A stretch of 64,000 nt of DNA from a bacterium (GTDB lineage Bacteria; SAR324; XYD2-FULL-50-16). The stretch is taken from NCBI GenBank assembly GCA_018829445.1, contig JAHJTV010000082.1, positions 62,001 to 126,000 on the forward strand. The letters are read 5' to 3'. Positions 8,782 to 18,301 of this stretch are shown here, one piece after another. Made by a program: the position numbers and the translations under genes. The notes below the pieces were generated by a model. It saw only the letters and a list, made by a program, of their open reading frames with translations. It was not told where the DNA came from and did not search any database. Within the stretch, counting starts at the first letter, position 1. Every line of letters starts with the position of its first letter.

Positions 8782-8913
8782 ATGGGGTCTTAAATTTCCA
8801 AAATGATTTATGGTAATAATGATCCGGCATTTGAAAAAACCTTCTGTATCTGATTTATTGAATCGTAGAAGCCTTGTCAACTCTTTGAAAGAAAGAAAAA
8901 ATTTTGATAACTA

Positions 8914-9945
8914 ATGAAACGAATAACAATAACAAAGCCCGATGATTGGCATCTTCATGTCAGAGACAACGATCAAATGCGATCGGTGATTGGTGAATCT
9001 GCGCGGTATTATCAAAGGGCTCTGATAATGCCAAACTTAGCAGAACCTGTCGCAACGGTTGGGCATGCACTCTCTTATAAAGAACGGATTTGTGATGCAT
9101 TAAAAGGGAGCAATACATTTGAGCCATTTATGGCACTGTATTTGACAGCAAATACCAGCATCTCAGAGATAAAAAAAGTGGCCAGGGAGCCGTCCATATT
9201 AGCAGTGAAAATGTTTCCGGCTGGCGCTACGACAAACTCGGCATTTGGTATTCAAAATATTGATCAGTGTGACACCGTTTTCCAGGAAATGCAGAAACTG
9301 GGAATCCCGCTGTCGGTTCACGGGGAGGTTACAGATCCCGATGTGGACATATTCGAGCGGGAGAAGATTTTTATTAATACCGTTTTGAAAACAATTATAA
9401 GGCGATACCCTGGGTTACGAATCGTATTTGAGCACATCACCACAACAGAAGCAGTGCAGTTCACTGAAGAAAGCGGGGAAAATCTTGCAGCAACCATTAC
9501 AATTCATCATCTGTTATTCACTCGCAACAATTTATTGATCGGTGGTATTAAGCCTCATCTTTATTGTCTTCCTGTAGTAAAAACAGAACAAGACCGACAA
9601 CAATTGTTGAAAGCTGCAACCAGCGGTAACCCCAAGTTTTTCCTCGGGACAGATAGTGCTCCACACTCTCAAAAGGACAAGGAAGCAGGTATCGGTAAGG
9701 CAGGGATATATAGTGCTCCTGTTTCATTACTTCTATATGCGGATCAATTTGAACAGCAGGGGAAGTTGGAAAAGTTGGAGGGGTTTTCTTCCTCATTTGG
9801 AGCTGATTTTTATCGGTTACCAAGAAACAATGAAAAAATTACGCTTATCAAAGAGGAAAATCTGGTTCCTGACACCTGTTCATTTGGAGATGATCAAGTG
9901 GTGCCGTTGATGGCAGGGAAAACACTGGCCTGGAAACTGGAGTAA
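8914..9945 (+). CDS. pyrC: Dihydroorotase, class II (PyrC type)
   Basis: A 343-residue dihydroorotase, the enzyme that closes carbamoyl aspartate to dihydroorotate in pyrimidine synthesis. The zinc ligands are all visible: DWHLHVRD (H13, H15), the carbamylated lysine in VKMFPAGATTNS (K99), SVHGEVTD (H136), FEHITT (H174) and the catalytic Asp in GTDSAPH (D247). Length and motif order match E. coli PyrC (about 348 residues). The gene stands alone, divergent from yjbQ and convergent with the usp gene, so it is not in a pyr operon here. Confidence 0.96.
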   Translation: MKRITITKPDDWHLHVRDNDQMRSVIGESARYYQRALIMPNLAEPVATVGHALSYKERICDALKGSNTFEPFMALYLTANTSISEIKKVAREPSILAVKMFPAGATTNSAFGIQNIDQCDTVFQEMQKLGIPLSVHGEVTDPDVDIFEREKIFINTVLKTIIRRYPGLRIVFEHITTTEAVQFTEESGENLAATITIHHLLFTRNNLLIGGIKPHLYCLPVVKTEQDRQQLLKAATSGNPKFFLGTDSAPHSQKDKEAGIGKAGIYSAPVSLLLYADQFEQQGKLEKLEGFSSSFGADFYRLPRNNEKITLIKEENLVPDTCSFGDDQVVPLMAGKTLAWKLE

Positions 9946-9955
9946 GCCATCAAAA

Positions 9956-10384
9956 TTAAATCTGTCTTAAAACGAATACTGAACAGGGGGCATATCGGAC
10001 GATTTTTTCCGCGTTTGATCCCAGCAAGATTTCATCAAGCTGGTGGCGGTCATGTTCGCCGACAATGATCAGATCTGACTGCAGCTTTTTGGCAGCTCGA
10101 ATAATGGTTTGATAGATGGGTCTTCCTTCGAGAACAACGGCCTCCCAATTGACCGATTTGGAAATATATTTCTCACATAGTTTAATCAGTTCGGATTTGT
10201 ATTTTTCTATTTCTTTTTGAGTTGTATTTTTTGAAACGGCAATATTTTTTAAGGGGCTTCTGTGAACATACATTACTATTAGTTTCGAATGCCTGAGTTT
10301 TGCCGTTTCTGCAGCAAACTCCATTGCCTCTTTTGAGAAGTGGTTAAGATCAATTCCCAGGAGTATTTTTTTAAAGCGTTTCAT
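9956..10384 (-). CDS. Universal stress protein (UspA family)
   Basis: A 142-residue single Usp domain: KILLGIDLNHFSKEAMEFAA at the start and SDLIIVGEHDRHQLDEILLG with SNAEKIVRYAPCSVFVL at the end. The nucleotide-binding signature G-x2-G-x9-G-S/T is altered. The first glycine is present, but the second is replaced by D (GEHD), while the later GS is kept. This may place it among Usp proteins that do not bind ATP (inference). It is convergent with pyrC, with 10 bases between stops. The role is likely stress or growth-arrest adaptation, partner unknown. Confidence 0.9.
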   Translation of the reverse strand: MKRFKKILLGIDLNHFSKEAMEFAAETAKLRHSKLIVMYVHRSPLKNIAVSKNTTQKEIEKYKSELIKLCEKYISKSVNWEAVVLEGRPIYQTIIRAAKKLQSDLIIVGEHDRHQLDEILLGSNAEKIVRYAPCSVFVLRQI

Positions 10385-10413
10385 TTATAGTCCTAGTCCG
10401 AAAAAATTCGTAA

Positions 10414-10818
10414 TTATAAGCTCTCCAGTTCAACCCCAAACTCTTCTTTAATTGACAGCAAGAGATCTTCATCATGCTCCAAACCGACAAACCTGATCTC
10501 AAGTAGAATTTTTGATATTATAACGTTAAAATCGTCAGCATCCGAAATTCTGGCAATCATTGACTTCGTATTTGAACGCCTCAGGTTTTCTAAAACAGCA
10601 AACCGAATTCTCTCCTTGACCTTTTGGATGGAAGCTTCTTTTTCATTACGGAAAAAAAACTCAATCTCCGCCTGGTTTTTACCTAAAAGTGCAAGTGTTA
10701 TCCACTTTGTGTAAATATTGCCAGAATCTTTTACCGGTTGAGCTGTTCCATAAGTGAACGTGAACATTATAAAGCACAATAATCCAATAATTGTTTTTAA
10801 TGGAAGGAAAATCCTCAT
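10414..10818 (-). CDS. Small exported protein of unknown function
   Basis: A 134-residue product with a clear signal peptide (MRIFLPLKTIIGLLCFIMF, then GTAQPV). The mature part of about 110 residues is mixed and charged, with a hydrophobic-beta-like segment near the end (SKILLEIRFVGLEHDEDLL). It vaguely recalls the C-terminal half of FliL-like flagellar proteins in length and order, but no diagnostic motif is present. It lies 29 bases upstream of the usp gene on the same strand, so the two may share a transcript. Exported and unrecognised is as far as the sequence goes. Confidence 0.6.
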   Translation of the reverse strand: MRIFLPLKTIIGLLCFIMFTFTYGTAQPVKDSGNIYTKWITLALLGKNQAEIEFFFRNEKEASIQKVKERIRFAVLENLRRSNTKSMIARISDADDFNVIISKILLEIRFVGLEHDEDLLLSIKEEFGVELESL

Positions 10819-11062
10819 AGTAATACCTCACAAGATAACTTCAATTTTACTGACACCAGTACCCAATTTGAAGAACATAAAGCTGGCTCTAGTTCTTAGA
10901 TCGGAAGATAAGGCAAAAGCTTTAGGCGTTTCTACCTTAAATCCGGTGATCACTGTATTTGATTTGATTTAAAAGGAGAACCACAGGTTAATCCAAACCT
11001 ACTATTCCTTATATAATCAATCGGAATCTCCGAGAAAAACTTTAGGATATTTAGCTTAAAAT

Positions 11063-13735
11063 CTAAGATAGACTCTTGGATGCTATTTCAAATACATTCT
11101 TGGACAGGTTGGGGATTTTCAGTATCTTATAAAGTTGGGATTTCATATGGTTTTGACGGTTTGGGTCATATTTTTTCCATTTTGTCAGCGGCGTTAGGAA
11201 TCTGGCGGCCATTTGAGGGTTTGTTTGATTCAATTTTAAAATTTCCCCGGATAAAAATTCGTACCCTTTTCCAGTTGGGTCATGAAAATTGATCAGGTTA
11301 GAATTGCAGAAGCTTCCAATAACGGCTCGAAGCTTATTTGGATTCTTGTAATCAAACACCGGATGTTTCATAAGATTCTCAACGCTCTCCAATTTAGTAA
11401 GCTTGGATGATGCCTGGATGGTAAGCCAGATATTCATGACGTTCGTGTCATCCTTCCATTTCTTATAGAAAACATCCAACGCCTGTGAGCGGTGGGTTGG
11501 ATCTTCATTTGAAATGTAAGTTAGTGACTGCATTTCATCAGTCATTGTCCTTGCAGTTTTAAATTGTTGATAACACAGGTCTCTTATCTCTTCAGTTCTT
11601 GTTGACATCAAGTATTCAAGCGCCAGATTTTTTAAACTCCTTATTCCTGCCGACTCAGGGTCATATCCGATTTTATCTGTTTTATGGAGGGATTTATACA
11701 AGTCATAAAACTCAATCTCCAGTTTTTCAGCAATTATTTCCTTGATTCTTTCGCGTATAAAATGGATAAGGTCAATGTCTATAATTTCAAGGTATTCTGA
11801 TAAGTACGATTCTCCTGGGAGTGTCAATGTCTGTCTGATAACAGCCTTTTCAAGTTTTTTATCAGATAGAACATCCCTGAAAGCGTTCGCAATTCTCGTC
11901 ATATCGCTCTTTATCGATTGTTCGAGATTATCTTTTTTAAACTTTTTGATTTGAACCGCTTTGATAATTCGCAGTATTGTGTTTGTTAGCAGTTTTTGTG
12001 CTGATTCCCAACGATTGAAAGGATCTGTATCGTGGGACATCAAAAACAATAAATCCTCATCGCTTAAGTCATGGATCAGTTTAACCGGGGCTGAAAACCC
12101 CCTGAGAATTGAGGGGATAGGCCGTTGTTGAATACCATAAAATGTAAATGTTTGTTCCGGTTGACAAAAATTTAAAATCACTTCCGATTTGGTTTGGCCA
12201 CCACCCGATTCTTCCAGTTCTATGTTGATTGGATTTCCGTTTCGATCAAACAGTGCGGTCTTCAATGGAATCTGAAAGGGTTCCTTGACTTTTTGTCCGG
12301 GTGTAGGAGGACATGTTTGGGACAGTATCAGACTGAATGCTTTTTTATCCGGGGCATAGTGGCTTCTTACCTTGACTTCTGGCGTTCCAGCCTGTGTATA
12401 CCAAAGGCGAAATTGGGTGAAATCCACACGATTGGCATCTTCCATTGCTTTGACAAAATCTTCTATGGTAACAGCCTGGCCATCATGACGATCAAAATAC
12501 AACGTCATTCCTTTAAGGAAGTTTTCTTTTCCCAGGATGGTAGCCATCATTCTGACCAGTTCGGCTCCTTTAAAATAAACCGTGACCGTGTAAAAATTAT
12601 TGATTTCAATATATGATTCCGGCCTAACCTGGTGAGCCATTGGCCCGGAGTCTTCCGCAAATTGAATGGTCCTCAGGTAATTGACATCAAAGATACGCTT
12701 AACTGTTCTGGAGGTCATATCGGCTGAAAATTCCTGGTCCCGGAAGATTGTCAAACCTTCTTTCAAACTCAACTGGAACCAATCACGACAGGTGATACGG
12801 TTTCCTGTCCAATTGTGAAAATATTCGTGAGCGACAACACCTTGAATCCTTTCAAAATCGAGATCAGTAGCCGTGTCAGGGCTGGCGAGAATAAGGCTGG
12901 AATTAAAAATATTCAAGCCTTTGTTTTCCATAGCCCCTGCGTTAAAGTCATTAACCGCGACAATCATGAAGATGTCCAGGTCATATTCCCTGCCATAGAC
13001 CTCTTCATCCCATTTCATCGCCTGTTTCAAGCTCAGCATGGCATGGTCGCATCTATCGATATTTTCTTTTTCTACATAAATTTGGAGGGTGACAGGTTTC
13101 CCGGAGCAGGTGATGAATTTATCCTCCACCACAACCAGATCACCAGCAACCAAAGCGAAGAGGTATGATGGTTTTTTATAGGGGTCGGACCATTTTACCC
13201 AGTGTCTGTCATTGCCTAATTTCCCTTTTCCCGTGATATTCCCGTTGGATAGTAAAACCGGGTATTTTTCTCTATTGGCAATAATTTTTGTGGTGTATCT
13301 GGCCATTACATCGCACCGATCAGGAAAATAGGTGATTTTCCGAAATCCTTCAGCTTCACATTGAGTGCAGAATATTTTTCCCGATTTATACAATCCTTCC
13401 AGTGATTGGTTTTTAAACGGATAGATCCTGGTGATAATCTCAATTTTAAAATTGTTATAACCGCAATCGATTATCAGCTGTTCATTTTCTATCGTGTAGT
13501 TTTTTGAAGCCAGAACAGTGTCGTTGAGCTTTATCGATACCAGTTCCAGATCCTTGCCGAAACAGACAAAGCGAGGTCTGGTGGTTTTGACGTCGGGGTT
13601 CAGATTGCAGATTAGGGTTGAAGTTACTATTGTGTGGTCTTCGAACAGATCAAACACCAGGTCAACATTTTCCACTAAATGGACAGGTGGGTGATAGTCT
13701 TTCAGGTATATTTCTTTAGGTTGATTTTGAATCAT
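11063..13735 (-). CDS. pepN: Aminopeptidase N (M1 family)
   Basis: An 890-residue M1 zinc aminopeptidase. GAMENKG (residues 267-273) binds the substrate N-terminus. HEYFH (H303, E304, H307), followed 19 residues after H307 by E326 in LKEG, forms the HExxH-x18-E zinc site. The TPG-containing Ig-like domain and the long helical C-terminal domain (DUF3458-like) follow in the PepN order, and the length matches E. coli PepN (870). It removes N-terminal residues from peptides in the cytoplasm. No signal peptide is seen. A poly-A run overlaps its start, where a small upstream frame ends in an ATGA overlap. Confidence 0.95.
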   Translation of the reverse strand: MIQNQPKEIYLKDYHPPVHLVENVDLVFDLFEDHTIVTSTLICNLNPDVKTTRPRFVCFGKDLELVSIKLNDTVLASKNYTIENEQLIIDCGYNNFKIEIITRIYPFKNQSLEGLYKSGKIFCTQCEAEGFRKITYFPDRCDVMARYTTKIIANREKYPVLLSNGNITGKGKLGNDRHWVKWSDPYKKPSYLFALVAGDLVVVEDKFITCSGKPVTLQIYVEKENIDRCDHAMLSLKQAMKWDEEVYGREYDLDIFMIVAVNDFNAGAMENKGLNIFNSSLILASPDTATDLDFERIQGVVAHEYFHNWTGNRITCRDWFQLSLKEGLTIFRDQEFSADMTSRTVKRIFDVNYLRTIQFAEDSGPMAHQVRPESYIEINNFYTVTVYFKGAELVRMMATILGKENFLKGMTLYFDRHDGQAVTIEDFVKAMEDANRVDFTQFRLWYTQAGTPEVKVRSHYAPDKKAFSLILSQTCPPTPGQKVKEPFQIPLKTALFDRNGNPINIELEESGGGQTKSEVILNFCQPEQTFTFYGIQQRPIPSILRGFSAPVKLIHDLSDEDLLFLMSHDTDPFNRWESAQKLLTNTILRIIKAVQIKKFKKDNLEQSIKSDMTRIANAFRDVLSDKKLEKAVIRQTLTLPGESYLSEYLEIIDIDLIHFIRERIKEIIAEKLEIEFYDLYKSLHKTDKIGYDPESAGIRSLKNLALEYLMSTRTEEIRDLCYQQFKTARTMTDEMQSLTYISNEDPTHRSQALDVFYKKWKDDTNVMNIWLTIQASSKLTKLESVENLMKHPVFDYKNPNKLRAVIGSFCNSNLINFHDPTGKGYEFLSGEILKLNQTNPQMAARFLTPLTKWKKYDPNRQNHMKSQLYKILKIPNLSKNVFEIASKSLS

Positions 13736-13914
13736 TTTTTTTTAAGTAGCGGAACCCCGTATTGCTCCCGGTTTTTAAAATAATAGAATATTTTTAAAAA
13801 AAACAGATTGTTGAAGCCTATCGCATACAGTTTGCGAATCATTCTTATTGTTAATGATAAAGATAATATCAACAATAAGAACATAAGCTTATGAGTATTT
13901 ATCACTTCCAGCAT
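13732..13914 (-). CDS. Possible small membrane peptide upstream of pepN
   Basis: A 60-codon frame whose TGA overlaps the pepN ATG as ATGA, the arrangement seen in translational coupling. It encodes a hydrophobic N-terminal segment (KLMFLLLILSLSLTIRM) and a lysine-rich tail. Against it, the frame starts inside the palindromic cluster at 13842-13966, no good ribosome binding site is seen, and the composition is simply AT-rich. It may be a leader peptide or chance. Confidence 0.25.
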   Translation of the reverse strand: MLEVINTHKLMFLLLILSLSLTIRMIRKLYAIGFNNLFFLKIFYYFKNREQYGVPLLKKK

Positions 13915-13966
13915 TTCGCTGTTTTCCTTGCTGTTAACTGCTATTGTTAACAGCTTAAATACTCAT
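13842..13966. repeat. Cluster of four perfect inverted repeats between gatB and pepN
   Basis: Four perfect inverted repeats lie within 125 bases. They are TTCTTATTGTT/AACAATAAGAA (13842-13852 with 13871-13881), the 12-bp palindrome CATAAGCTTATG (13882-13893), ATGAGTATTTA/TAAATACTCAT (13891-13901 with 13956-13966), and, nested inside the last, CTGTTAAC/GTTAACAG (13931-13938 with 13946-13953). No T-tract of terminator type follows. The cluster could be an operator array, an attenuator or a small mobile element. Confidence 0.6.
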
Positions 13967-14037
13967 TGACCTGTTTTAATTTGGATCAGTGAAAACTGTT
14001 TGCCGTCGTGTGATTATCAAAATTTCTTGCGAAAGGC

Positions 14038-15471
14038 TCAGCATGATAAGAGATCATTGAGAAGCTTGTTGACAAGCTGGGGATTTGCCTTCCCTTTGGT
14101 CTGTTTCATGACTTGACCGACAAAAAAGCCAAGGACTTTAACTTTGCCGGCCTTAAATTCGTCAATCTGTGAGGGATTTTCATCAAGAATTTTCTGGCAG
14201 ATCGATTTGATCTCATCCTCGTTTGAGACTTGTGTTAACCCCTTCTCCTTGACAATTTTATCCGGGGCATTTCCTGAAGCAAACATCTCCTCAAATACAG
14301 TTTTAGCAATCTTACTGCTGATCACTCCATCTGCAATCAATTGAATCAAACTTGCCAGTGCATTCGGTTTTATTTTACATTCATCAATTTCTACTTTGTT
14401 TTCATTCAATAGCCGGGAAAAATCGCTCAAGATCCAGTTTGCCGTCTGTTTTGCCTCTGCTCCGTTTTCCACAGTTTCCTCAAAATATTCGGCTATTTTT
14501 TTGTTAGCCACAAGATTTGAAGCATCTTTCTCTCCCAATGCATATTGTGATTGAAATCTTAGCTGCTTTACATCCGGAAGTTCCGGTAATTGGGCTTTCA
14601 ATTGTTGGATCAGACTGTCATCTACCAAAACAATGGGCAGATCAGGACAGGGAAAATACCGGTAATCATCTGAATCTTCCTTGCTTCTCATTGCCTTGGA
14701 CGTTTTCTGATTAGCATCCCACAATCGAGTTTGCTGAATGATGGGGTCTCCTTCGAAAGTAAGTTCAATTTGCCTTTCGATCTCAAATTCAATCGCATCC
14801 TGCACATTTCGAAAAGAGTTTAGATTCTTCGTTTCAGTTCGAATTCCAAATTCTGATTGGTTAAAAGGGCGAATGGATACGTTGGCGTCACATCTCAGGT
14901 TCCCTTTTTCCATATTCCCGTTGCAAATGTCTAGGTAGGTAACGATGGAGTGAATCTTTTCCATGTAAGCCTTTGCTTCTGCGGAGTTTCGTATATCCGG
15001 TTCCGATACAATTTCCACCAGAGGCGTTCCAGCCCGATTAAGATCAACATAACTCGCCGTTCGGTCGCCACCATCATGCACCAGTTTCCCGGCATCTTCT
15101 TCCATGTGAATGCGGGTGATACCGATTTTTTTCTTTTTCCCTTCCACTTCAATTTCTACCCAGCCGTTTTCGCAGATCGGGCGGTCAAACTGCGATGTTT
15201 GATATGCTTTCGGCAGATCCGGGTAGAAGTAATTCTTTCTGGCAAATTGTGAGTCTTTACGAATAGAGCAGTGTGTTGCCAGTCCCAGCATTATTGCATA
15301 TTTAACGGCTGTCTCGTTGATAGTAGGCAGTGCCCCTGGTAATCCCAGGCAAACCGGGCAGGTGTTCAGGTTTGGATCTTGTCCGAATTCAATGGAGCAG
15401 TTACAGAACATCTTTGTGCTGGTGGCAAGCTGGGCGTGGACTTCCAATCCAATAACGGTTTCAAATTCCAT
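14038..15471 (-). CDS. gatB: Asp-tRNA(Asn)/Glu-tRNA(Gln) amidotransferase subunit B
   Basis: A 477-residue GatB. The start EFETVIGLEVHAQLATSTKM with cysteines in FCNCS and NTCPVCLG (zinc knuckle) is diagnostic. YFYPDLPKAYQTSQ, the THIMEEDAGK-like IHMEEDAGKLVH and VDLNRAGTPLVEIVSEPD follow in family order, and the C-terminal YqeY-like helical domain completes it. Together with GatA and GatC it amidates misacylated Glu-tRNA(Gln) or Asp-tRNA(Asn) in the cytoplasm. gatA and gatC are not adjacent, so the subunits are scattered. The length is normal. Confidence 0.97.
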   Translation of the reverse strand: MEFETVIGLEVHAQLATSTKMFCNCSIEFGQDPNLNTCPVCLGLPGALPTINETAVKYAIMLGLATHCSIRKDSQFARKNYFYPDLPKAYQTSQFDRPICENGWVEIEVEGKKKKIGITRIHMEEDAGKLVHDGGDRTASYVDLNRAGTPLVEIVSEPDIRNSAEAKAYMEKIHSIVTYLDICNGNMEKGNLRCDANVSIRPFNQSEFGIRTETKNLNSFRNVQDAIEFEIERQIELTFEGDPIIQQTRLWDANQKTSKAMRSKEDSDDYRYFPCPDLPIVLVDDSLIQQLKAQLPELPDVKQLRFQSQYALGEKDASNLVANKKIAEYFEETVENGAEAKQTANWILSDFSRLLNENKVEIDECKIKPNALASLIQLIADGVISSKIAKTVFEEMFASGNAPDKIVKEKGLTQVSNEDEIKSICQKILDENPSQIDEFKAGKVKVLGFFVGQVMKQTKGKANPQLVNKLLNDLLSC

Positions 15472-15668
15472 AAAATTGTATCATCTTAAAAGTTTTGGTC
15501 AGTGAATAGGGATACCTTACATTGACTTTAATGGTGACATTATTGGAAACTTGGGTCAAGAAACCACAGTGCGTACCGCTCAGATGGGGAATTCATACGA
15601 AACCAGGGTTTGTATGACAGGTAAAATATTCGAATTGAACTATTTTTTTGATAAATGGAAGCCATAAT

Positions 15669-16646
15669 ATGAAACAAGAAGCAAACAAAAGACTGACTTG
15701 GAAAGAAACAATCTTATCAACCAGAGGCCCTTCGAATCTTAGAGATTCGGTCATATTGTTCATCAAAGGGCTTTTTATGGGAGCAGCAAACATCATCCCC
15801 GGGGTATCGGGGGGGACAATCGCTTTAATCACGGGTATCTATCAGGATCTATTGTTTGCTATCAAGTCCGTAAATATGGATACTCTGAAACATCTGAAAA
15901 AGTTCGAATTGAAAGCAGCTTTGTCCACGATCCACATCAAATTTTTGTTTGTTCTATTACTGGGAGTTGCAGTGGCGATACTGTCATTGGCTCATGTGAT
16001 GAACTATGTATTCAGAAATTATTCGGTCATTACCTGGTCATTCTTCTTTGGATTAATATTAGCTTCCATTGTGGTTATGGGAATTAGGACCAAAAACTGG
16101 ATCGGGACCGCGGGAATTGCTTTTATACTGGGGACGGTCTTTGCCTATATATTTGTTGCTCTTATTCCTGTCTCAACACCCGAAACCTGGTGGTTCCTTT
16201 TGTTCGCCGGGGCAGTCGCAATCTGCACCATGATTCTACCCGGATTAAGTGGTGCGTTTCTCTTACTCATTCTTGGAAAATATGAATACATCACCAACGC
16301 ATTAAAGAATCCTTTTATCCTGGATAATTTTATTATCATTTGCATTTTCGGTGTAGGTTGCCTCGTAGGAATAATAGCATTCTCCCGTATCCTGTCATAC
16401 ATGCTGAAAAGAAGTGAGAATGCCACCATGGCGATGCTCACCGGCATAATGTGCGGTTCCTTAAGAAAGGTGTGGCCCTGGAAAGAAGTTTTGGAGACCA
16501 AGATAATTCGAGGTAAGGAATATATTTTAAGTGAAGTGAATATCCTTCCCAGCCAAATCAGCACGGAATTGATTGTAGCGGTCGCTTTTGCGTTATTCGG
16601 ATTTATTCTGGTAATCGTTTTGGAAAAATCTGCCGGTGACAAGTAG
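15669..16646 (+). CDS. DUF368 membrane protein (putative polyprenyl-phosphate transporter)
   Basis: A 325-residue multi-pass membrane protein. The signature IPGVSGGTIALITGIY near residue 50 and its second half-copy MILPGLSGAFLLLILGKYE are the paired DUF368 motifs. DUF368 (PopT) proteins, like DedA proteins, have been shown to recycle undecaprenyl phosphate across the membrane, supplying carrier for peptidoglycan and O-antigen. ATG at 15669, with GGAAG ahead of it, is preferred to TTG at 15648. It is convergent with the GT2 gene (gap 16 bases). A lipid-carrier role fits the envelope genes in this window (MurJ, O-antigen ligase). Confidence 0.9.
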   Translation: MKQEANKRLTWKETILSTRGPSNLRDSVILFIKGLFMGAANIIPGVSGGTIALITGIYQDLLFAIKSVNMDTLKHLKKFELKAALSTIHIKFLFVLLLGVAVAILSLAHVMNYVFRNYSVITWSFFFGLILASIVVMGIRTKNWIGTAGIAFILGTVFAYIFVALIPVSTPETWWFLLFAGAVAICTMILPGLSGAFLLLILGKYEYITNALKNPFILDNFIIICIFGVGCLVGIIAFSRILSYMLKRSENATMAMLTGIMCGSLRKVWPWKEVLETKIIRGKEYILSEVNILPSQISTELIVAVAFALFGFILVIVLEKSAGDK

Positions 16647-16662
16647 GAAAAAGCCCAGCGGA

Positions 16663-17550
16663 TTATTGTGCAAAATATTGATCTGACAAGAGCAACGGTT
16701 TGGCTTGCAGGATGAAATCCTCTTCAGAGAGGTTTTGTTTTAGTACCCTGCCAAAGAATTGCTCGAGGGGTGCAGTATTTTCATTTCTCTTTTTTGCACC
16801 GTTTAAAAGAATATTGGTTTTTTGTGATAACACTTCAATTACAAGTTGTTGTTGAATGGCGGAGATATTTTGAGAAAGAAGCAGTTTTCCAAGGCTATAA
16901 ATCCTGAACCGGTCCATGGCAATGAACGATTGGGATAGCTGATCCTCATGTCCTCCATATTTCGTTACCAGGTAGTCGTCAATAAGTCCTACCTGGTATT
17001 TGGCAGCGATTTTCAGCCATAAATCGTAATCTTCACAGGCAGACAGATTTTCATCGAATCCGCCAAACTCCTGAAATAATTCTTTTGTCATCAAAACCGA
17101 GGAGGGGGTAATGGTGCAAAGATGAAGACTTTCGGAGAAAATATATCCTTGCGGTTTGATGTGCTTGAACTTTGGATTTACCCTCTGCCCGTTTCGAATC
17201 CAGATTTCCTGGGTCTGTGAGATGAGGATGTCGGGATGTTCTCGATGAAACTGAATCTGCCTTTGAAGCTTGTTTTTAAGCCAGAGATCATCCGAATCTA
17301 AAAAAGTAATGATATCGCCCTTACACTGTTTGACGCCTTCATTTCTGGCAGCGCTTACTCCGGAATGCTTCAATCTTGAAACTTGCAGACGGTTGTCATC
17401 AAACGTTTTTAGCTGATTGATCGTATCATCTTCAGAGCCATCGTCAATGACAATCAATTCAAAATCAATGTACGTCTGGGCCAATACTGATTCGACTGCC
17501 TTGGCAACGGATTTTGATCTGTTATAGGTGGGTATAATAACTGAAATCAT
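16663..17550 (-). CDS. Glycosyltransferase family 2
   Basis: A 295-residue GT-A enzyme. SVIIPTYNRSKSVAKAVESV opens the fold, IDDGSEDDT (D36, D37) binds the nucleotide, and FLDSDDLW (85-88) is the DxD metal site. CEDYDLWLK is the ExD catalytic-region motif common to this class. It probably adds a sugar to a surface polysaccharide intermediate at the inner face of the membrane. Only one or no weak hydrophobic segments are seen. Donor and acceptor cannot be read from the sequence. Confidence 0.9.
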   Translation of the reverse strand: MISVIIPTYNRSKSVAKAVESVLAQTYIDFELIVIDDGSEDDTINQLKTFDDNRLQVSRLKHSGVSAARNEGVKQCKGDIITFLDSDDLWLKNKLQRQIQFHREHPDILISQTQEIWIRNGQRVNPKFKHIKPQGYIFSESLHLCTITPSSVLMTKELFQEFGGFDENLSACEDYDLWLKIAAKYQVGLIDDYLVTKYGGHEDQLSQSFIAMDRFRIYSLGKLLLSQNISAIQQQLVIEVLSQKTNILLNGAKKRNENTAPLEQFFGRVLKQNLSEEDFILQAKPLLLSDQYFAQ

Positions 17551-18301
17551 AGAATCGGGTATGTGTATCCAAATGGCTTTTCCATTTTTGCAGATGGTTT
17601 TTTTGTCTGATTGGCTATAATTCTCGGTTTAATTCGAAAGTGTCTTTGATCATTACTTCTATGTCAATGTAATCAAGTAACTTTAAAAATAGGCAAAATT
17701 GTCGGAAAAAGTTTTTCTAAATTCAGGAACTTGTAGCATAAGCACATCTCTAACTTCTTTGTTTATCTCGTATAAGAGAGAATTATTAATTGCAACGAGA
17801 TCGAAGTAGTACGATATATTACCGGAACATTAGCAGGTAAAAAATATGCGATCAGATCTTTATTGCCTTTTTTATATTCTATGGCAAAAAGCATATTGTT
17901 ACAAATCATCTGCTGTAAAAAAAAACCAAGCACATTGTGGATTATCAGACTGGTTTGGTTATGCAAGAAATTCGATAACCAAAGCTCTAAAAGACATATT
18001 TATTCAACATGTTGGAGCTGTTGTTTGAAAAATGATATTGCATGTAAAAAAAAACCTGATAGACTGTGCAGAAATTATTGGAAAGCGGTTGGACTTGAAA
18101 GTATGGTTACTAAATGGTAATGATCAGCCTGAATATCACTCCTGATAATAGTGTTATTCAGGCTTTTTGCTTTAAAAACTGGTACGATTTTTGTTTTTCT
18201 AACAAACCAAAATTAATTGGAATGTATCTAATTTGAATTATAGGTGTTTTGAAGAACAGCAGCAATTTGACTGCAAATCTCTGTATAAATCAAGATTATT
18301 T
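17551..18301. other. Intergenic region with an unexplained block ending in a terminator
   Basis: About 750 bases with no recognised gene. Two overlapping short + strand frames (17844-18028 and 17863-18120) end before a strong intrinsic terminator at 18127-18168, which implies that something upstream is transcribed. Two identical 13-base tracts, GTAAAAAAAAACC, each with nine A, fall inside it and could cause slippage. It may be a small RNA, a tiny gene or a decayed gene. No homology is recognised. Confidence 0.4.
18127..18168 (+). terminator. Rho-independent terminator
   Basis: A 14-bp stem, GCCTGAATATCACT pairing with AGTGTTATTCAGGC with one mismatch and a 9-base loop, is followed directly by five T. 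This is the clearest intrinsic terminator in the window. It lies 134 bases before the mltD-like gene and after the unexplained block, so it ends transcription of whatever precedes it. Confidence 0.8.
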
